DNA from: CAVSRC01 sp963730325 | Lineage (GTDB): Bacteria; Pseudomonadota; Alphaproteobacteria; Rhizobiales; Kaistiaceae | Length of the DNA: 64,000 bases | Reading direction: 5' to 3' | Assembly (NCBI GenBank): GCA_963730325.1 | Contig: CAVSRC010000003.1 | Span: forward strand, 1-64,000 | Shown here: in pieces, positions 18,713-27,115 of the stretch | How the letters are laid out: each line of letters opens with the position of its first letter | Numbering within the stretch: the stretch's first letter is position 1 | Notes under the pieces: generated by a model | Databases searched by the model: none | Seen by the model: only the letters and a program-made list of their open reading frames with translations | Told to the model about the DNA's origin: nothing | Made by a program: the position numbers and the translations under genes

Positions 18713-20536
18713 CTAGTTCGCCTGACGGCGCAGGAAGGCCGGAATCTCCAGCTCGTCGTCGGCAGGCCGCCCGTCGCGCGGCTGCGGCCGGCCGTGGGGA
18801 TCGAGATTGCCGGCGCGCGGCCGGTAGAGACCGTCCGGCGCGGCAGCGGCGCGGTCAGCCGGTTGACGCGGTTGCGGCGGTGCGACAGGCCGCTGCTGTG
18901 CCGCATGCGGCTGGGCGGCAGCACGCGGCGCCACCCGCTCCGGCGCACGGGAAGGCTGGCCGGCACCGATCGGGTCGTCCTCGCGCCGGCCGAGACCGAC
19001 GCTCGCCAGACGGCGGAGCAGGCTCATGGGGCCGCGATCGGCCTCATGCTGCGGTTGCTGCTGCGGCGCGCGATGGGCCGCTTCGTACTGCCGGCGGGCG
19101 ACCGGCGGGAACTCCTCGACCCGCGGGATCCGCTTCGGCGGCAGTTCCGGCATCGGCGGAATATACGGCTCGTCGACCGCCGGCTCGCCGGCGTCCTCTT
19201 CGGCCGGCAGCGCCTCCTGCTCGATGTCGGCCATGCCGTAATCGACGGCGGGGGCCGGATCGAGCGGCGCGATGGTAATGCCGCTGTCACGGGTGGCCGG
19301 CGCCGGCGATTCGGCGGCGGCGCGCCCGACGGCGGAGGCAAAGGCATCGCGCGCCAGTTCGGCGGTCTCCCGCTTGGGCGCGAGCGCGGCGCTGGCGGCC
19401 GGCTGCGCCGGGGCGGCGGCCGGCTTTGCCGCCTGCGGCGCCGGCTGCGGAGCGGCGGCCGCGGTGGGCTGCGGCTGGGCCGCCGGCTTGGCGGCGGGCT
19501 GCGCGATGGAGCGCAGGCGCTGGCTCATTTCGGCGGCGCGCGCCTCGGCCGACGCGGTCTCGTCGCGGGCGACGCTGTCGATGCCGGTGGCGACCACCGA
19601 CACACGGATGACGCCTTCCAGCTCCTCCTCGAAGGTCGCGCCGAGGATGATGTTGGCTTCCGGATCGACCTCCTCGCGGATGCGGGTTGCCGCCTCGTCG
19701 ACCTCGAACAGGGTGAGGTCGCGGCCGCCGGTGATCGAGATGAGCAGGCCGCGGGCCCCGCGCATCGAGGTCTCGTCGAGAAGCGGGTTGGCGATCGCCG
19801 CCTCCGCCGCCTGGATGGCGCGGCGGTCGCCGGAGGCTTCGCCGGTGCCCATCATCGCCTTGCCCATCTCGCGCATGACCGAGCGCACGTCGGCGAAGTC
19901 GAGATTGATCAGGCCTTCCTTGACCATCAGGTCGGTGATGCAGGCGACGCCCGAATAGAGCACCTGGTCGGCCATGGCGAAGGCGTCGGCGAAGGTGGTC
20001 TTCTCGTTGGCGATGCGGAAGAGGTTCTGATTGGGGATGACGATCAGCGTATCGACGCAGCTCTGCAGCTCCTGGATGCCGCCGTCGGCGACGCGCATGC
20101 GCCGGGCGCCCTCGAACTGGAACGGCTTGGTGACCACGCCCACGGTCAGGATGCCGGCATCGCGCGCCGCCCGCGCGATGATCGGCGCCGCGCCGGTGCC
20201 GGTGCCGCCGCCCATGCCGGCGGTGACGAAGATCATGTGCGAGCCCGACAGGTGGTCGGTGATCTCGTCGATCGCCTCCTCCGCCGCGGCGCGCCCGATT
20301 TCGGGCTGGGAGCCGGCGCCGAGACCCTCGGTGACGGCAACGCCCATCTGGATGAGGCGTTCCGCCTTGGACGAGGACAGGGCCTGCGAGTCGGTGTTGG
20401 CCACCACGAACTCGCACCCGACCAGACCGGAGCGGATCATGTTGTTGACCGCGTTACCGCCGGCACCGCCGACGCCGAACACGGTGATCTTCGGCTTCAG
20501 TTCCTTGATATCGGGCATCTGCAGATTGATGGTCAT
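18713..20536 (-). CDS. ftsZ: Cell division protein FtsZ
   Basis: A 607-residue tubulin-like GTPase that forms the cytokinetic ring. The GTP-binding signature GGGTGTGAAP is at residues 109-118, and NLDFADVRSVM is the T7 synergy loop region (about 210-220). Residues from about 325 to 590 form a long linker rich in Ala, Pro and Gln, which explains the length (E. coli FtsZ has 383). The very end DDELEIPAFLRRQAN is the conserved peptide that binds FtsA and other partners. The long linker is normal for Hyphomicrobiales. ftsA precedes it by 105 bases. Confidence 0.97.
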   Translation of the reverse strand: MTINLQMPDIKELKPKITVFGVGGAGGNAVNNMIRSGLVGCEFVVANTDSQALSSSKAERLIQMGVAVTEGLGAGSQPEIGRAAAEEAIDEITDHLSGSHMIFVTAGMGGGTGTGAAPIIARAARDAGILTVGVVTKPFQFEGARRMRVADGGIQELQSCVDTLIVIPNQNLFRIANEKTTFADAFAMADQVLYSGVACITDLMVKEGLINLDFADVRSVMREMGKAMMGTGEASGDRRAIQAAEAAIANPLLDETSMRGARGLLISITGGRDLTLFEVDEAATRIREEVDPEANIILGATFEEELEGVIRVSVVATGIDSVARDETASAEARAAEMSQRLRSIAQPAAKPAAQPQPTAAAAPQPAPQAAKPAAAPAQPAASAALAPKRETAELARDAFASAVGRAAAESPAPATRDSGITIAPLDPAPAVDYGMADIEQEALPAEEDAGEPAVDEPYIPPMPELPPKRIPRVEEFPPVARRQYEAAHRAPQQQPQHEADRGPMSLLRRLASVGLGRREDDPIGAGQPSRAPERVAPRAAAQPHAAQQRPVAPPQPRQPADRAAAAPDGLYRPRAGNLDPHGRPQPRDGRPADDELEIPAFLRRQAN

Positions 20537-20641
20537 GATTGCCTCGTCGTCTCTTTCGTCTTTCGGCCGTCCGCGCGTCCCGTCGGCCTGGTCCTTCTCC
20601 GGTCGGAGACCGCCGCCGCGGCTCCAGCGCCCGCGCGGCGC

Positions 20642-21964
20642 CTAAAAGCTCTCCCTGAACCACTGACCGACGCGGGCGAAGTAACCCCCCGTCCCGGTCA
20701 TGGCCAAAGGCATGTCGGTTTCGTCGTCGAACGCACCCATCACGGCGACCTGGGGATAGACGAGCAGGCCGACGGCGGCGGCGAAGGCGGGGCCTCGCGC
20801 CGTTTCGGGCAATCCGACAATGCCCAGCGGCCGGCCGTTACGAATGTTGCGCGCCAGAATCCGGCGCGCCGCCTCGCCCAGGCCGTTAAGCTGGCTGGCG
20901 CCGCCGGTGAGAACCATGCGCCGGCCGACCAGCCCGGCGAAGCCGGAGGCATTGAGCCGGTCGCGCACCAGCTCGAGAATCTCCTCGGCGCGCGCCCGGA
21001 TGATGCGGGTAAGCGCCGAGCGCGGCACGTGGTTGGGCACCAGACGCTCGTCCTCGTCGCCGATCGGCGGCACGGCGAGCACGTCGCGCTCGTCGGACGG
21101 CCCGGAAAGTGCGCTGCCGTAGACCGTCTTCAGACGCTCGGCGTCCTCGATGCGGGTCGACAGGCCGCGGGCGATATCGGTGGTGATGTGGTGGCCGCCG
21201 ACGGCGATGGCGTCGACATGGACGAACTGGCCGCGGCTGAACACGGCGATCGAGGTGGTGCCGCCGCCGAAATCGATGACCGCGCAGCCGAGTTCGGCCT
21301 CGTCGTCGACCAGCGTCGACAGGCCGCTGGCATAGGGCGCGGCAACCATCGCCGCCACCGACAGGTGGCAGCGGTTGATGCACAATTCGAGATTGGCGAG
21401 CGGCGGCGCGTCGCCGGTGACCACGTGCATGTCGACGCCGAGCCGGCGGCCGACCATGTCGTGCGGATCGGCAATGCCGCCCTCGCCGTCGAGCGAATAG
21501 CCGATCGGCAGGGAATGCACGGCGGCACGGCCCTCGCTGATCGAGTGACGGCGGCCTTCGGCGAGCACGCGGCGGATATCGCCGTCGGCGACCTCGACGC
21601 CGGGCAGCGACACCGAGGCGGCGTAGCTTTCGCTCGCCAGCCGGCCGCAGGTAACGCTGACGATGAGCGATTCGACGGTGACGCCGGCCTGGCGCTCGGC
21701 CGCATCGACGGCGCAGCGGATGGCCTGCTCGGCGGCTTCCAGATTGGTGACCACGCCCGACTTGATGCCGCGCGAACGCTGATGGCCGATGCCGAGCACC
21801 TCGATGGCGTGGGTGCGGCCGCGCAGCGCCTCCCCCGGCGCGGTGGGCGTCAGCCGGGCGATCAGGCAGACGACCTTGCTCGACCCGACATCGAGGATCG
21901 ACACGACCTGCGCACGGCGCGACAGGCCGTGGCCATGCTGATCGGATTTGCCGAAGAGGCGCAT
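20642..21964 (-). CDS. ftsA: Cell division protein FtsA
   Basis: A 440-residue actin-like ATPase that tethers FtsZ filaments to the membrane. Seen are VSILDVGSSKVVCLIARL (phosphate 1, about 20-37), the SHS2-type 1C domain around VESLIVSVTCGRL, phosphate 2 VIDFGGGTTSIAVF and VLTGGASQLNG. The C-terminus (VGQWFRESF) fits a short amphipathic membrane-targeting helix. Its ATG overlaps the ftsQ stop by one base (TGATG), so translation is probably coupled. Confidence 0.96.
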   Translation of the reverse strand: MRLFGKSDQHGHGLSRRAQVVSILDVGSSKVVCLIARLTPTAPGEALRGRTHAIEVLGIGHQRSRGIKSGVVTNLEAAEQAIRCAVDAAERQAGVTVESLIVSVTCGRLASESYAASVSLPGVEVADGDIRRVLAEGRRHSISEGRAAVHSLPIGYSLDGEGGIADPHDMVGRRLGVDMHVVTGDAPPLANLELCINRCHLSVAAMVAAPYASGLSTLVDDEAELGCAVIDFGGGTTSIAVFSRGQFVHVDAIAVGGHHITTDIARGLSTRIEDAERLKTVYGSALSGPSDERDVLAVPPIGDEDERLVPNHVPRSALTRIIRARAEEILELVRDRLNASGFAGLVGRRMVLTGGASQLNGLGEAARRILARNIRNGRPLGIVGLPETARGPAFAAAVGLLVYPQVAVMGAFDDETDMPLAMTGTGGYFARVGQWFRESF

Positions 21965-22899
21965 CAGGTATTCGTCCTCTGCCGGCGCGCGAGCTTCTCG
22001 CGCTCTTTGAGGAGGTCCTTGCGGGCGGCCAGCCCCTTGTCGTCCAGCCGCACGATCATCTCGCCGGGCAGGCGCATGTCGACCGTGGCGATCTCGCGCG
22101 ACAGGAGCTTCTTCTGGGCATCGAGCATCGCCACCGTGGCCAGCGCCGCCTCCGCTTGCATCGCCGGCAGCATCAGCTCGATGCCGCTGTCGAGCACCAC
22201 GTTCCAGCGCTCGCCGGAGACGAGCACCCCGGCGCGCACGTGATCGGCGATGTCCGGCTGGCTGTCGATCATTGCGACGAACTGCTGCGCCTTCTCCGCC
22301 GCGCCGGGGCCGACGACGAAGGGCAGATGGGCATAGCGCTCGTCAATGGCGTCGGTGATCACCTCGCCGGAACCGTCGATGAGCGACAGCTCCTCGCCAT
22401 GCTGCCAGATGGCAAACGGCGTGCGCTCGGCGATGACCACTTCCAGCGTATTGGGAAAGAGCTTCTTGAGGGTGGCGTGATCGACCCACGGCAACAGGGC
22501 GACGCGGGCGCGCGCCGCATCGACATCGAAGGTGAGCAGCGACGGATCGCCCTTGATGTCCAGCCGGTCGAGCACGGCCAGTTCGGAGGTTTCGCTCTGG
22601 CCGGTGATCCTGACCTCGGTAATCGCCAGGCCCGACCAGGCGCTGACGGCCGAAACGACGCTGAGCGCCCGCCCGCCGGTGACCGCGCCGGCGACCGCCG
22701 TGGCGACGGTAAAGGCGAGCAGAGCCTTGAGCCCGAAACGGCGCGGCAGGCGCCACTGGCGGCGCAGCAGGATGCGCGCCGGACGGCGCAGGAAGGGCGG
22801 CAGCGCACCGACGCGTGCAGCCACCCCGCCGGAAGCGGCGGTCATGACACCGGAAACGTCAGTTGCTAGCGGCCGCAAGATGCGTCCTCCACGATCCAC
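21964..22899 (-). CDS. ftsQ: Cell division protein FtsQ
   Basis: A bitopic inner-membrane protein (up to 311 residues) that links early and late division proteins. One membrane helix is at about residues 66-88, followed by a POTRA domain (ITEVRITGQSETSELAVLDRL) and the FtsQ beta domain (VEVVIAERTPFAIWQ-like strand). The start is uncertain: GTG 22899 overlaps ddl by 34 bases, and ATG 22842 would shorten the cytoplasmic tail by 19 residues. Neither has a strong ribosome binding site. Confidence 0.9.
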   Translation of the reverse strand: MDRGGRILRPLATDVSGVMTAASGGVAARVGALPPFLRRPARILLRRQWRLPRRFGLKALLAFTVATAVAGAVTGGRALSVVSAVSAWSGLAITEVRITGQSETSELAVLDRLDIKGDPSLLTFDVDAARARVALLPWVDHATLKKLFPNTLEVVIAERTPFAIWQHGEELSLIDGSGEVITDAIDERYAHLPFVVGPGAAEKAQQFVAMIDSQPDIADHVRAGVLVSGERWNVVLDSGIELMLPAMQAEAALATVAMLDAQKKLLSREIATVDMRLPGEMIVRLDDKGLAARKDLLKEREKLARRQRTNT

Positions 22900-23786
22900 C
22901 GCACGAGTTTCCCGAAATCCATGCCGCCATAGGCGGCAATGTCGGGAACCAGTGACGTCGCCGTCATGCCGGGCTGCGTGTTGACTTCGAGGCAGACCAC
23001 ACCGTCCATGCCCTCAAGCCGGTCGTCGTAACGGAAGTCGGCCCGACTGACCCCACGGCAGCCCAAAGCCTGATGGGCGCGAAGTGCAAGCATCTGTACA
23101 TTTTGGTAAATATTCGGTGAAATTTGTGCCGGCAGAACGTGCTGCGAGCCGCCCGCGTCATATTTGGCGTGATAGTCGTAGAACCCGCTTTCCGTAACGA
23201 TATCAATGATATCGAGCGCTTGGTTGCCACGGACCGCGCAGGTCAGCTCGCGCCCGGCGACGTAGCTTTCGACCATGACCGTGTCGCCATAGGGCCAGTC
23301 GTCGGAACAAAGCGCCTGCGGCGGGTGGATCGCGTCCGCCTTGACCACATGGACGCCGAAGGTCGAGCCCTCGGCCGGCGGCTTGACCACATAGGGCGGC
23401 GGCATGACATGGGCTTCGGCCGCCTTGAAGCGATTGACCAGGATCAATTCGGCAACCGGAACGCCAGCCGCCTTCATCACGTCCTTGGACAGCGGCTTGT
23501 TCATGGCCAGCGCCGAGGCCAGCACGCCGGAATGGGTGTAGGGGATGCCGAGCACCTCCAGGATGCCCTGGACGCAGCCATCCTCGCCGAAGGGGCCATG
23601 CAGCGCGTTGAAGGCGACATCGGGCTTCAGCCGCGCCAGCTGGTCAGCGACATCGCGCCCGACATCGATGCGGGAGACGCGATAGCCCTCGCCTTCCAGC
23701 GCGTCGGCACACGCCTTCCCGGAATTGAGCGACACTGGCCGTTCGCTCGACCAGCCGCCCATCAGAACTGCAACGTGCGTGACCAC
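22866..23786 (-). CDS. ddl: D-alanine--D-alanine ligase
   Basis: A 306-residue ATP-grasp enzyme that makes D-Ala-D-Ala for peptidoglycan precursors in the cytoplasm. It begins VTHVAVLMGGWSSERPVSL. Other marks are HGPFGEDGCVQGILE, YTHSGVLASALAMNK, the ATP-grasp region VVKPPAEGSTFGV and the end CLEVNTQPGMTATSLVPD with Mg-binding Glu and Asn. Length is normal. A perfect GGTTAAC/GTTAACC inverted repeat lies 56-73 bases before the ATG, a likely control site for ddl-ftsQ-ftsA-ftsZ. Confidence 0.96.
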   Translation of the reverse strand: MVTHVAVLMGGWSSERPVSLNSGKACADALEGEGYRVSRIDVGRDVADQLARLKPDVAFNALHGPFGEDGCVQGILEVLGIPYTHSGVLASALAMNKPLSKDVMKAAGVPVAELILVNRFKAAEAHVMPPPYVVKPPAEGSTFGVHVVKADAIHPPQALCSDDWPYGDTVMVESYVAGRELTCAVRGNQALDIIDIVTESGFYDYHAKYDAGGSQHVLPAQISPNIYQNVQMLALRAHQALGCRGVSRADFRYDDRLEGMDGVVCLEVNTQPGMTATSLVPDIAAYGGMDFGKLVRWIVEDASCGR

Positions 23787-23841
23787 AGACCCCTGAACCC
23801 GCTCGCGAATCGCACCACTGGGCCACTATGGCGTCGGAAAT

Positions 23842-23859
23842 GGTTAACAATCGTTAACC
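23842..23859. promoter_or_regulatory. Inverted repeat upstream of ddl, CtrA-like box
   Basis: GGTTAAC (23842-23848) and GTTAACC (23853-23859) form a perfect 7-bp inverted repeat with a 4-base spacer. It contains two TTAA half-sites with six bases between them. The alphaproteobacterial cell-cycle regulator CtrA recognises TTAA-N7-TTAA, so the spacing is one base short of consensus. The location 56-73 bases upstream of ddl, ahead of ftsQ, ftsA and ftsZ, is a sensible place for such control. The assignment is an inference. Confidence 0.4.
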
Positions 23860-23949
23860 AAGCCGCCCCAAACGGCACTTTCTGCGAAAATTAGGCGGCT
23901 GTTGCGGCCGGGACTCAGAGGGCCGGCGGGAATGGCAGCAGACCGCGCC

Positions 23950-24030
23950 TCAGGCAAGCGCCGAGCGGAGGTCGGTGCGGGCGAAACCGTCGCCCTTGAA
24001 GAGCAGCGGCTCGCGATTTTTGGATGCAAA
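23950..24030 (-). pseudogene. Remnant of a VapC-type PIN-domain toxin (C-terminus only)
   Basis: Reading leftward in the same frame as the murB stop codon, 26 codons encode a peptide ending REPLLFKGDGFARTDL then RSALA and TGA (23950-23952). The block EPLLFKGxDFxxTD is the hallmark end of VapC/PIN ribonuclease toxins. No start codon, no PIN catalytic Asp residues and no antitoxin are present; murB coding sequence begins directly upstream. I read it as the tail of a lost toxin gene left between murB and ddl. It is too short for statistical certainty. Confidence 0.55.
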
Positions 24031-24999
24031 TCAGTCGACTCTGGGAAAACCCTCAGCCGCTTCGCCGAGGAACGGCGCCACCTCTTCGCCCGGCAGGAAG
24101 CGGCCGACGCGCTTGATCTCCCATTCGAGCCGCACGCCGCTGGTGGCCAGCACCCGCGCCCTGACCGTCTCGCCGAGGCGCTCCAGATCGGTGGCGGTAG
24201 CCGCCCCGGTATTGATGAGAAAGTTGCAGTGCATCTCGGAGACCATGGCGCCGCCGACGATGAGGCCCCGGCAGCCGGCCGCGTCGATGAGCTGCCAGGC
24301 CTTGCCGCCGGGCGGATTGGTGAAGGTCGAGCCGCCGGTCTTCTCGCGGATCGGCTGGGCGCGTTCGCGGTGCGCCTCGACCGCATCCATCGCCGCCTTG
24401 ATCTCGGCCTGCGGCGCGGGCGTTCCCTGAAAGACCGCCTCGGTGAAGATGAGGTCTTTCGGCGCGGCGGCATGACGATAGGCGAAGCCCATCTCCTCGT
24501 TGGCGAGCACATGGCGCCGCCCCTGCCGGTCGACCGCGTGGACTTCGATGAGGCGCTCGCGCGTCTCGCCGTCATTGGCCCCGGCATTCATGCGCAGCGC
24601 ACCGCCGAGTGTGCCGGGAATGCCGAAATAGAAGGCGAAGCCGGCAAGCCCCTCGGCAAGCGCGAAGGCGGCCAGCCGCTTGTCGGGCAGCGCCGCACCG
24701 GCGCGGATGCGGTCACCCGGTTCGCGCACCGCATGACCGAAGCCCTTCGCCGACAGACGGATGACGACGCCCGCGATGCCGCCGTCGCGGACCAGGAGAT
24801 TTGAGCCGACGCCGATGACGGTTACCGGCACATCCGGATTCAGTTTCTCAAGAAAGAGCGCGAGGTCGTCGGTATCCGCCGGCTGGAACAGAAGCTCCGC
24901 CGGCCCGCCGACGCGGAACCATGTGAACGGCGCCAGCGGCGCGTCCTCGGAGAGCCGCCCGCGAATGGCGGAGAAATCACCGAAACGATGGGTGGTCAC
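24031..24999 (-). CDS. murB: UDP-N-acetylenolpyruvoylglucosamine reductase
   Basis: A 322-residue FAD enzyme that reduces the enolpyruvyl group to form UDP-MurNAc. Marks are the FAD-binding WFRVGGPAELLFQP and VGSNLLVRDGGI, the catalytic GIPGTLGGALRMNAGAND, YRH and GGSTFTNP (with the proton-donor Ser), and a C-terminal Glu in VRLEWEIKRVG. The start GTG 24999 overlaps the stop of the broken HEPN gene by four bases (GTGA), as if coupled to it. The gene is intact. A PIN-toxin tail follows its stop codon. Confidence 0.96.
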   Translation of the reverse strand: MTTHRFGDFSAIRGRLSEDAPLAPFTWFRVGGPAELLFQPADTDDLALFLEKLNPDVPVTVIGVGSNLLVRDGGIAGVVIRLSAKGFGHAVREPGDRIRAGAALPDKRLAAFALAEGLAGFAFYFGIPGTLGGALRMNAGANDGETRERLIEVHAVDRQGRRHVLANEEMGFAYRHAAAPKDLIFTEAVFQGTPAPQAEIKAAMDAVEAHRERAQPIREKTGGSTFTNPPGGKAWQLIDAAGCRGLIVGGAMVSEMHCNFLINTGAATATDLERLGETVRARVLATSGVRLEWEIKRVGRFLPGEEVAPFLGEAAEGFPRVD

Positions 25000-25348
25000 G
25001 GAGACGAATCCTTGGGCGCATGGGCGGCGAGCATGGCGTCGATGGCGGCTTCGAGGGGATCGAGGTCGTTCAGATGGATGGCCCAGAGAGCTTGTGGATT
25101 GACGTCGCTGTAGACGTGACGTAGCCGATTTCCCAAATCCGCGACCTGACGCCAGGGGATTTGCGGCTGCTCCGCCTTCCAGTCGTCGGGGATGTGCCGT
25201 GAAGCCTCGCTGATGACTTCAAGAAACCGCTCGAAGGCAGCCCAGGCAACCTCGTCCTGGCGCACGTCTTCCAGGGTCTTGCCCGCCACAAGGCGCTGGA
25301 TGTCTCCGGACACCGCTCCTTGATGTCCTCAAGCGCCGGAAAACGCAC
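24996..25348 (-). pseudogene. HEPN-domain (HepT/DUF86) toxin-like gene, frameshifted
   Basis: The clear part, 105 residues from 25313, reads as a DUF86/HepT helical protein: FERFLEVISEASRHIPDDW, then IPWRQVADLGNRLRHVY near the end of the fold. The likely N-terminus RFPALEDIKE lies in another frame from 25348, and a missing base near 25314-25319 separates the two. HepT proteins are toxins or RNases neutralised by an adjacent MNT nucleotidyltransferase, here also broken. The family Arg four to six residues before His is absent, although the HxY tyrosine (target of AMP addition in studied HepT) is present. It sits between murC and murB, inside the operon. Because neighbouring essential genes also have indels, the break could be a sequence error. 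Confidence 0.7.
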
Positions 25349-25357
25349 GGTCGTCCG

Positions 25358-25692
25358 TCAAAACACCTCCACGGCGTCCCGGCGCGCATGTTCGGCGAGC
25401 GTTGCCCGAGGTCACGCTCCGAGATCAAGCATGTCCGCCGCGCAATCCGATGTGATCCTCCACCAGATGGCCAAGGCCGATCAGATCCAGCATGCGAGAA
25501 CTTCCGCCCGGGCACGACATCGATCAACAGATCGACATCGCTGTCCGGCCGGTGGTCGCCGCGCGCCCGCGATCCGAACAGCGCCATATGCGCCACGCCT
25601 TCGCGCTCGAATTGCGGGCGGAGCGCGCGCAGCTCGGCCAGGAGCTGATCGCGGCTGATTTCGCGTGCCAGAAGTGTTTCGCTGTCGCTCAT
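25358..25692 (-). pseudogene. MNT nucleotidyltransferase antitoxin-like gene, broken
   Basis: It starts with ATG 25692, 11 bases after the murC stop, and encodes a minimal nucleotidyltransferase with the active-site pattern GSRARGD...DSDVD (a GSx10DxD motif). After VVPGRKFS the frame breaks (+1 near 25494-25496) before MLDLIGLGHLVEDHIGL, breaks again (+1 near 25436-25443) before ADMLDLGA, and then meets an in-frame TGA (25412-25414). The typical last residues ARRDAVEVF follow that stop and end at 25358. Two +1 shifts could be errors, but the stop remains even after correcting them, so the gene is probably dead. It pairs with the HEPN gene downstream. Confidence 0.7.
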
Positions 25693-25702
25693 GGACGACA
25701 AT

Positions 25703-27115
25703 CTAGGCCGTGCCGCCGCGCTTCGCCAGTTCGTCGGGCAGCGCATAGGCCCATTGGCTGATCGAGCCGGCGCCGAGGCAGACGACATAATCGCCGGACC
25801 TGGCGACGCCAGCGATGGTGCCGGCCAGCGCCTCGGGGCCGGCAAGCGGGCGGGCGTCGCGATGGCCGCGCACACGCAGGCCCTCGACCAGATGGTCGCG
25901 GTCGATGCCTTCGATCGGCGCCTCGCCGGCCGGATAGACCGGCGCCACGACGACGATGTCGGCGTCGTTGAAGCAGGTGCAGAACTGGTCGAAGAGGTCG
26001 TGCAGGCGCGTGTAGCGGTGCGGCTGGACGACGGCGATCACCCTGCCCCTGGCCACCGAGCGGGCGGCATGCAGCACAGCGGCGATCTCGATCGGGTGGT
26101 GGGCGTAGTCGTCGATGATCTCGACGCCATTCCAAGCGCCGGTGCGGGTGAAGCGGCGCTTGACCCCGCCGAAGCCGGCCATGCCGGCAGCGATCGCCTT
26201 GTCGGAGACGCCGAGATGATGGGCGACGGCGAGCGCCCCGGTGGCGTTCTGGACGTTGTGCTCGCCCGGCATGGCAATCGACAGATTCTCGATGATGCGG
26301 CGCGCGCTGCCCTGGCGGTCGCCGATGGTCGCCGTGAACACCGAGCGCCCGCCCTCGATACGCAGGTCGGTGTAGCGCACGTCGGCCTGCGGGCTGGCGC
26401 CATAGGTGACGATGCGCCGGTCCTCGATGCGCCCGATCAGCGCCTGCACCTCCGGGTGGTCGATGCACATGACCGCGAAGCCGTAGAAGGGCACGTTCTC
26501 GACGAACTGGTGGAAGGCTTCGCGCACGCGGTCGAAGGTCTTGTAGTGGTCGAGATGTTCCGGGTCGATATTGGTGACCAGCGCCACGTCGGCCGGCAGC
26601 TTGATGAAGGTGCCGTCGCTCTCGTCCGCCTCGACCACCATCCAGTCGCTGTCGCCCATGCGCGCATTGGTGCCATAGGCGTTGATGATGCCGCCATTGA
26701 TGACGGTGGGATCGAAGCCGCCGGCATCGAGCAGCGCCGCCACCATGGAGGTGGTGGTGGTCTTGCCGTGGGTGCCGGCCACCGCCACCGCCTGTTTCAG
26801 CCGCATCAGCTCGGCCAGCATCTCGGCACGGCGCACCACCGGCAGCAGGCGCTCGCGCGCCGCCTTGAGTTCGGGATTGTCGCGCTTGATGGCCGAGGAG
26901 ACGACCACGACCTTGGCCTCGCCGAGATTGGCGGCGTCGTGGCCGATGGCGATCGAGATGCCTTTTTCGCGCAGACGCTGGACATTGGCATTGTCGGAAA
27001 GGTCGGAGCCCTGGACGCGGTAGCCGAGATTGACGAGAACCTCGGCGATGCCGCTCATGCCGATGCCGCCGATGCCGACGAAATGCACCGGCCCGATGTC
27101 CATGCCCATTTTCAT
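25703..27115 (-). CDS. murC: UDP-N-acetylmuramate--L-alanine ligase
   Basis: A 470-residue Mur ligase that adds L-Ala to UDP-MurNAc in the cytoplasm. The N-terminal Rossmann domain has HFVGIGGIGMSGIAEVL (about 10-26). The ATP loop GTHGKTTTTSM, the Mg/ATP contacts in VVEADESDGTF and NIDPEHLDHY, and the C-terminal domain with DDYAHHPIEI are intact. The start codon ATG 27115 overlaps the murG stop by four bases (ATGA). The gene is complete. The frameshift at the end of murG makes an uncorrected translation run from murG into murC, which should not be read as a fusion. Confidence 0.96.
   Translation of the reverse strand: MKMGMDIGPVHFVGIGGIGMSGIAEVLVNLGYRVQGSDLSDNANVQRLREKGISIAIGHDAANLGEAKVVVVSSAIKRDNPELKAARERLLPVVRRAEMLAELMRLKQAVAVAGTHGKTTTTSMVAALLDAGGFDPTVINGGIINAYGTNARMGDSDWMVVEADESDGTFIKLPADVALVTNIDPEHLDHYKTFDRVREAFHQFVENVPFYGFAVMCIDHPEVQALIGRIEDRRIVTYGASPQADVRYTDLRIEGGRSVFTATIGDRQGSARRIIENLSIAMPGEHNVQNATGALAVAHHLGVSDKAIAAGMAGFGGVKRRFTRTGAWNGVEIIDDYAHHPIEIAAVLHAARSVARGRVIAVVQPHRYTRLHDLFDQFCTCFNDADIVVVAPVYPAGEAPIEGIDRDHLVEGLRVRGHRDARPLAGPEALAGTIAGVARSGDYVVCLGAGSISQWAYALPDELAKRGGTA

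Noticed and set aside
18461..22243. A 1260-codon open frame on the plus strand opposite ftsZ, ftsA and ftsQ
   Set aside because: It is a GC-driven shadow: Arg/Gly/Asp-rich, no domain, exactly antisense to three intact division genes.
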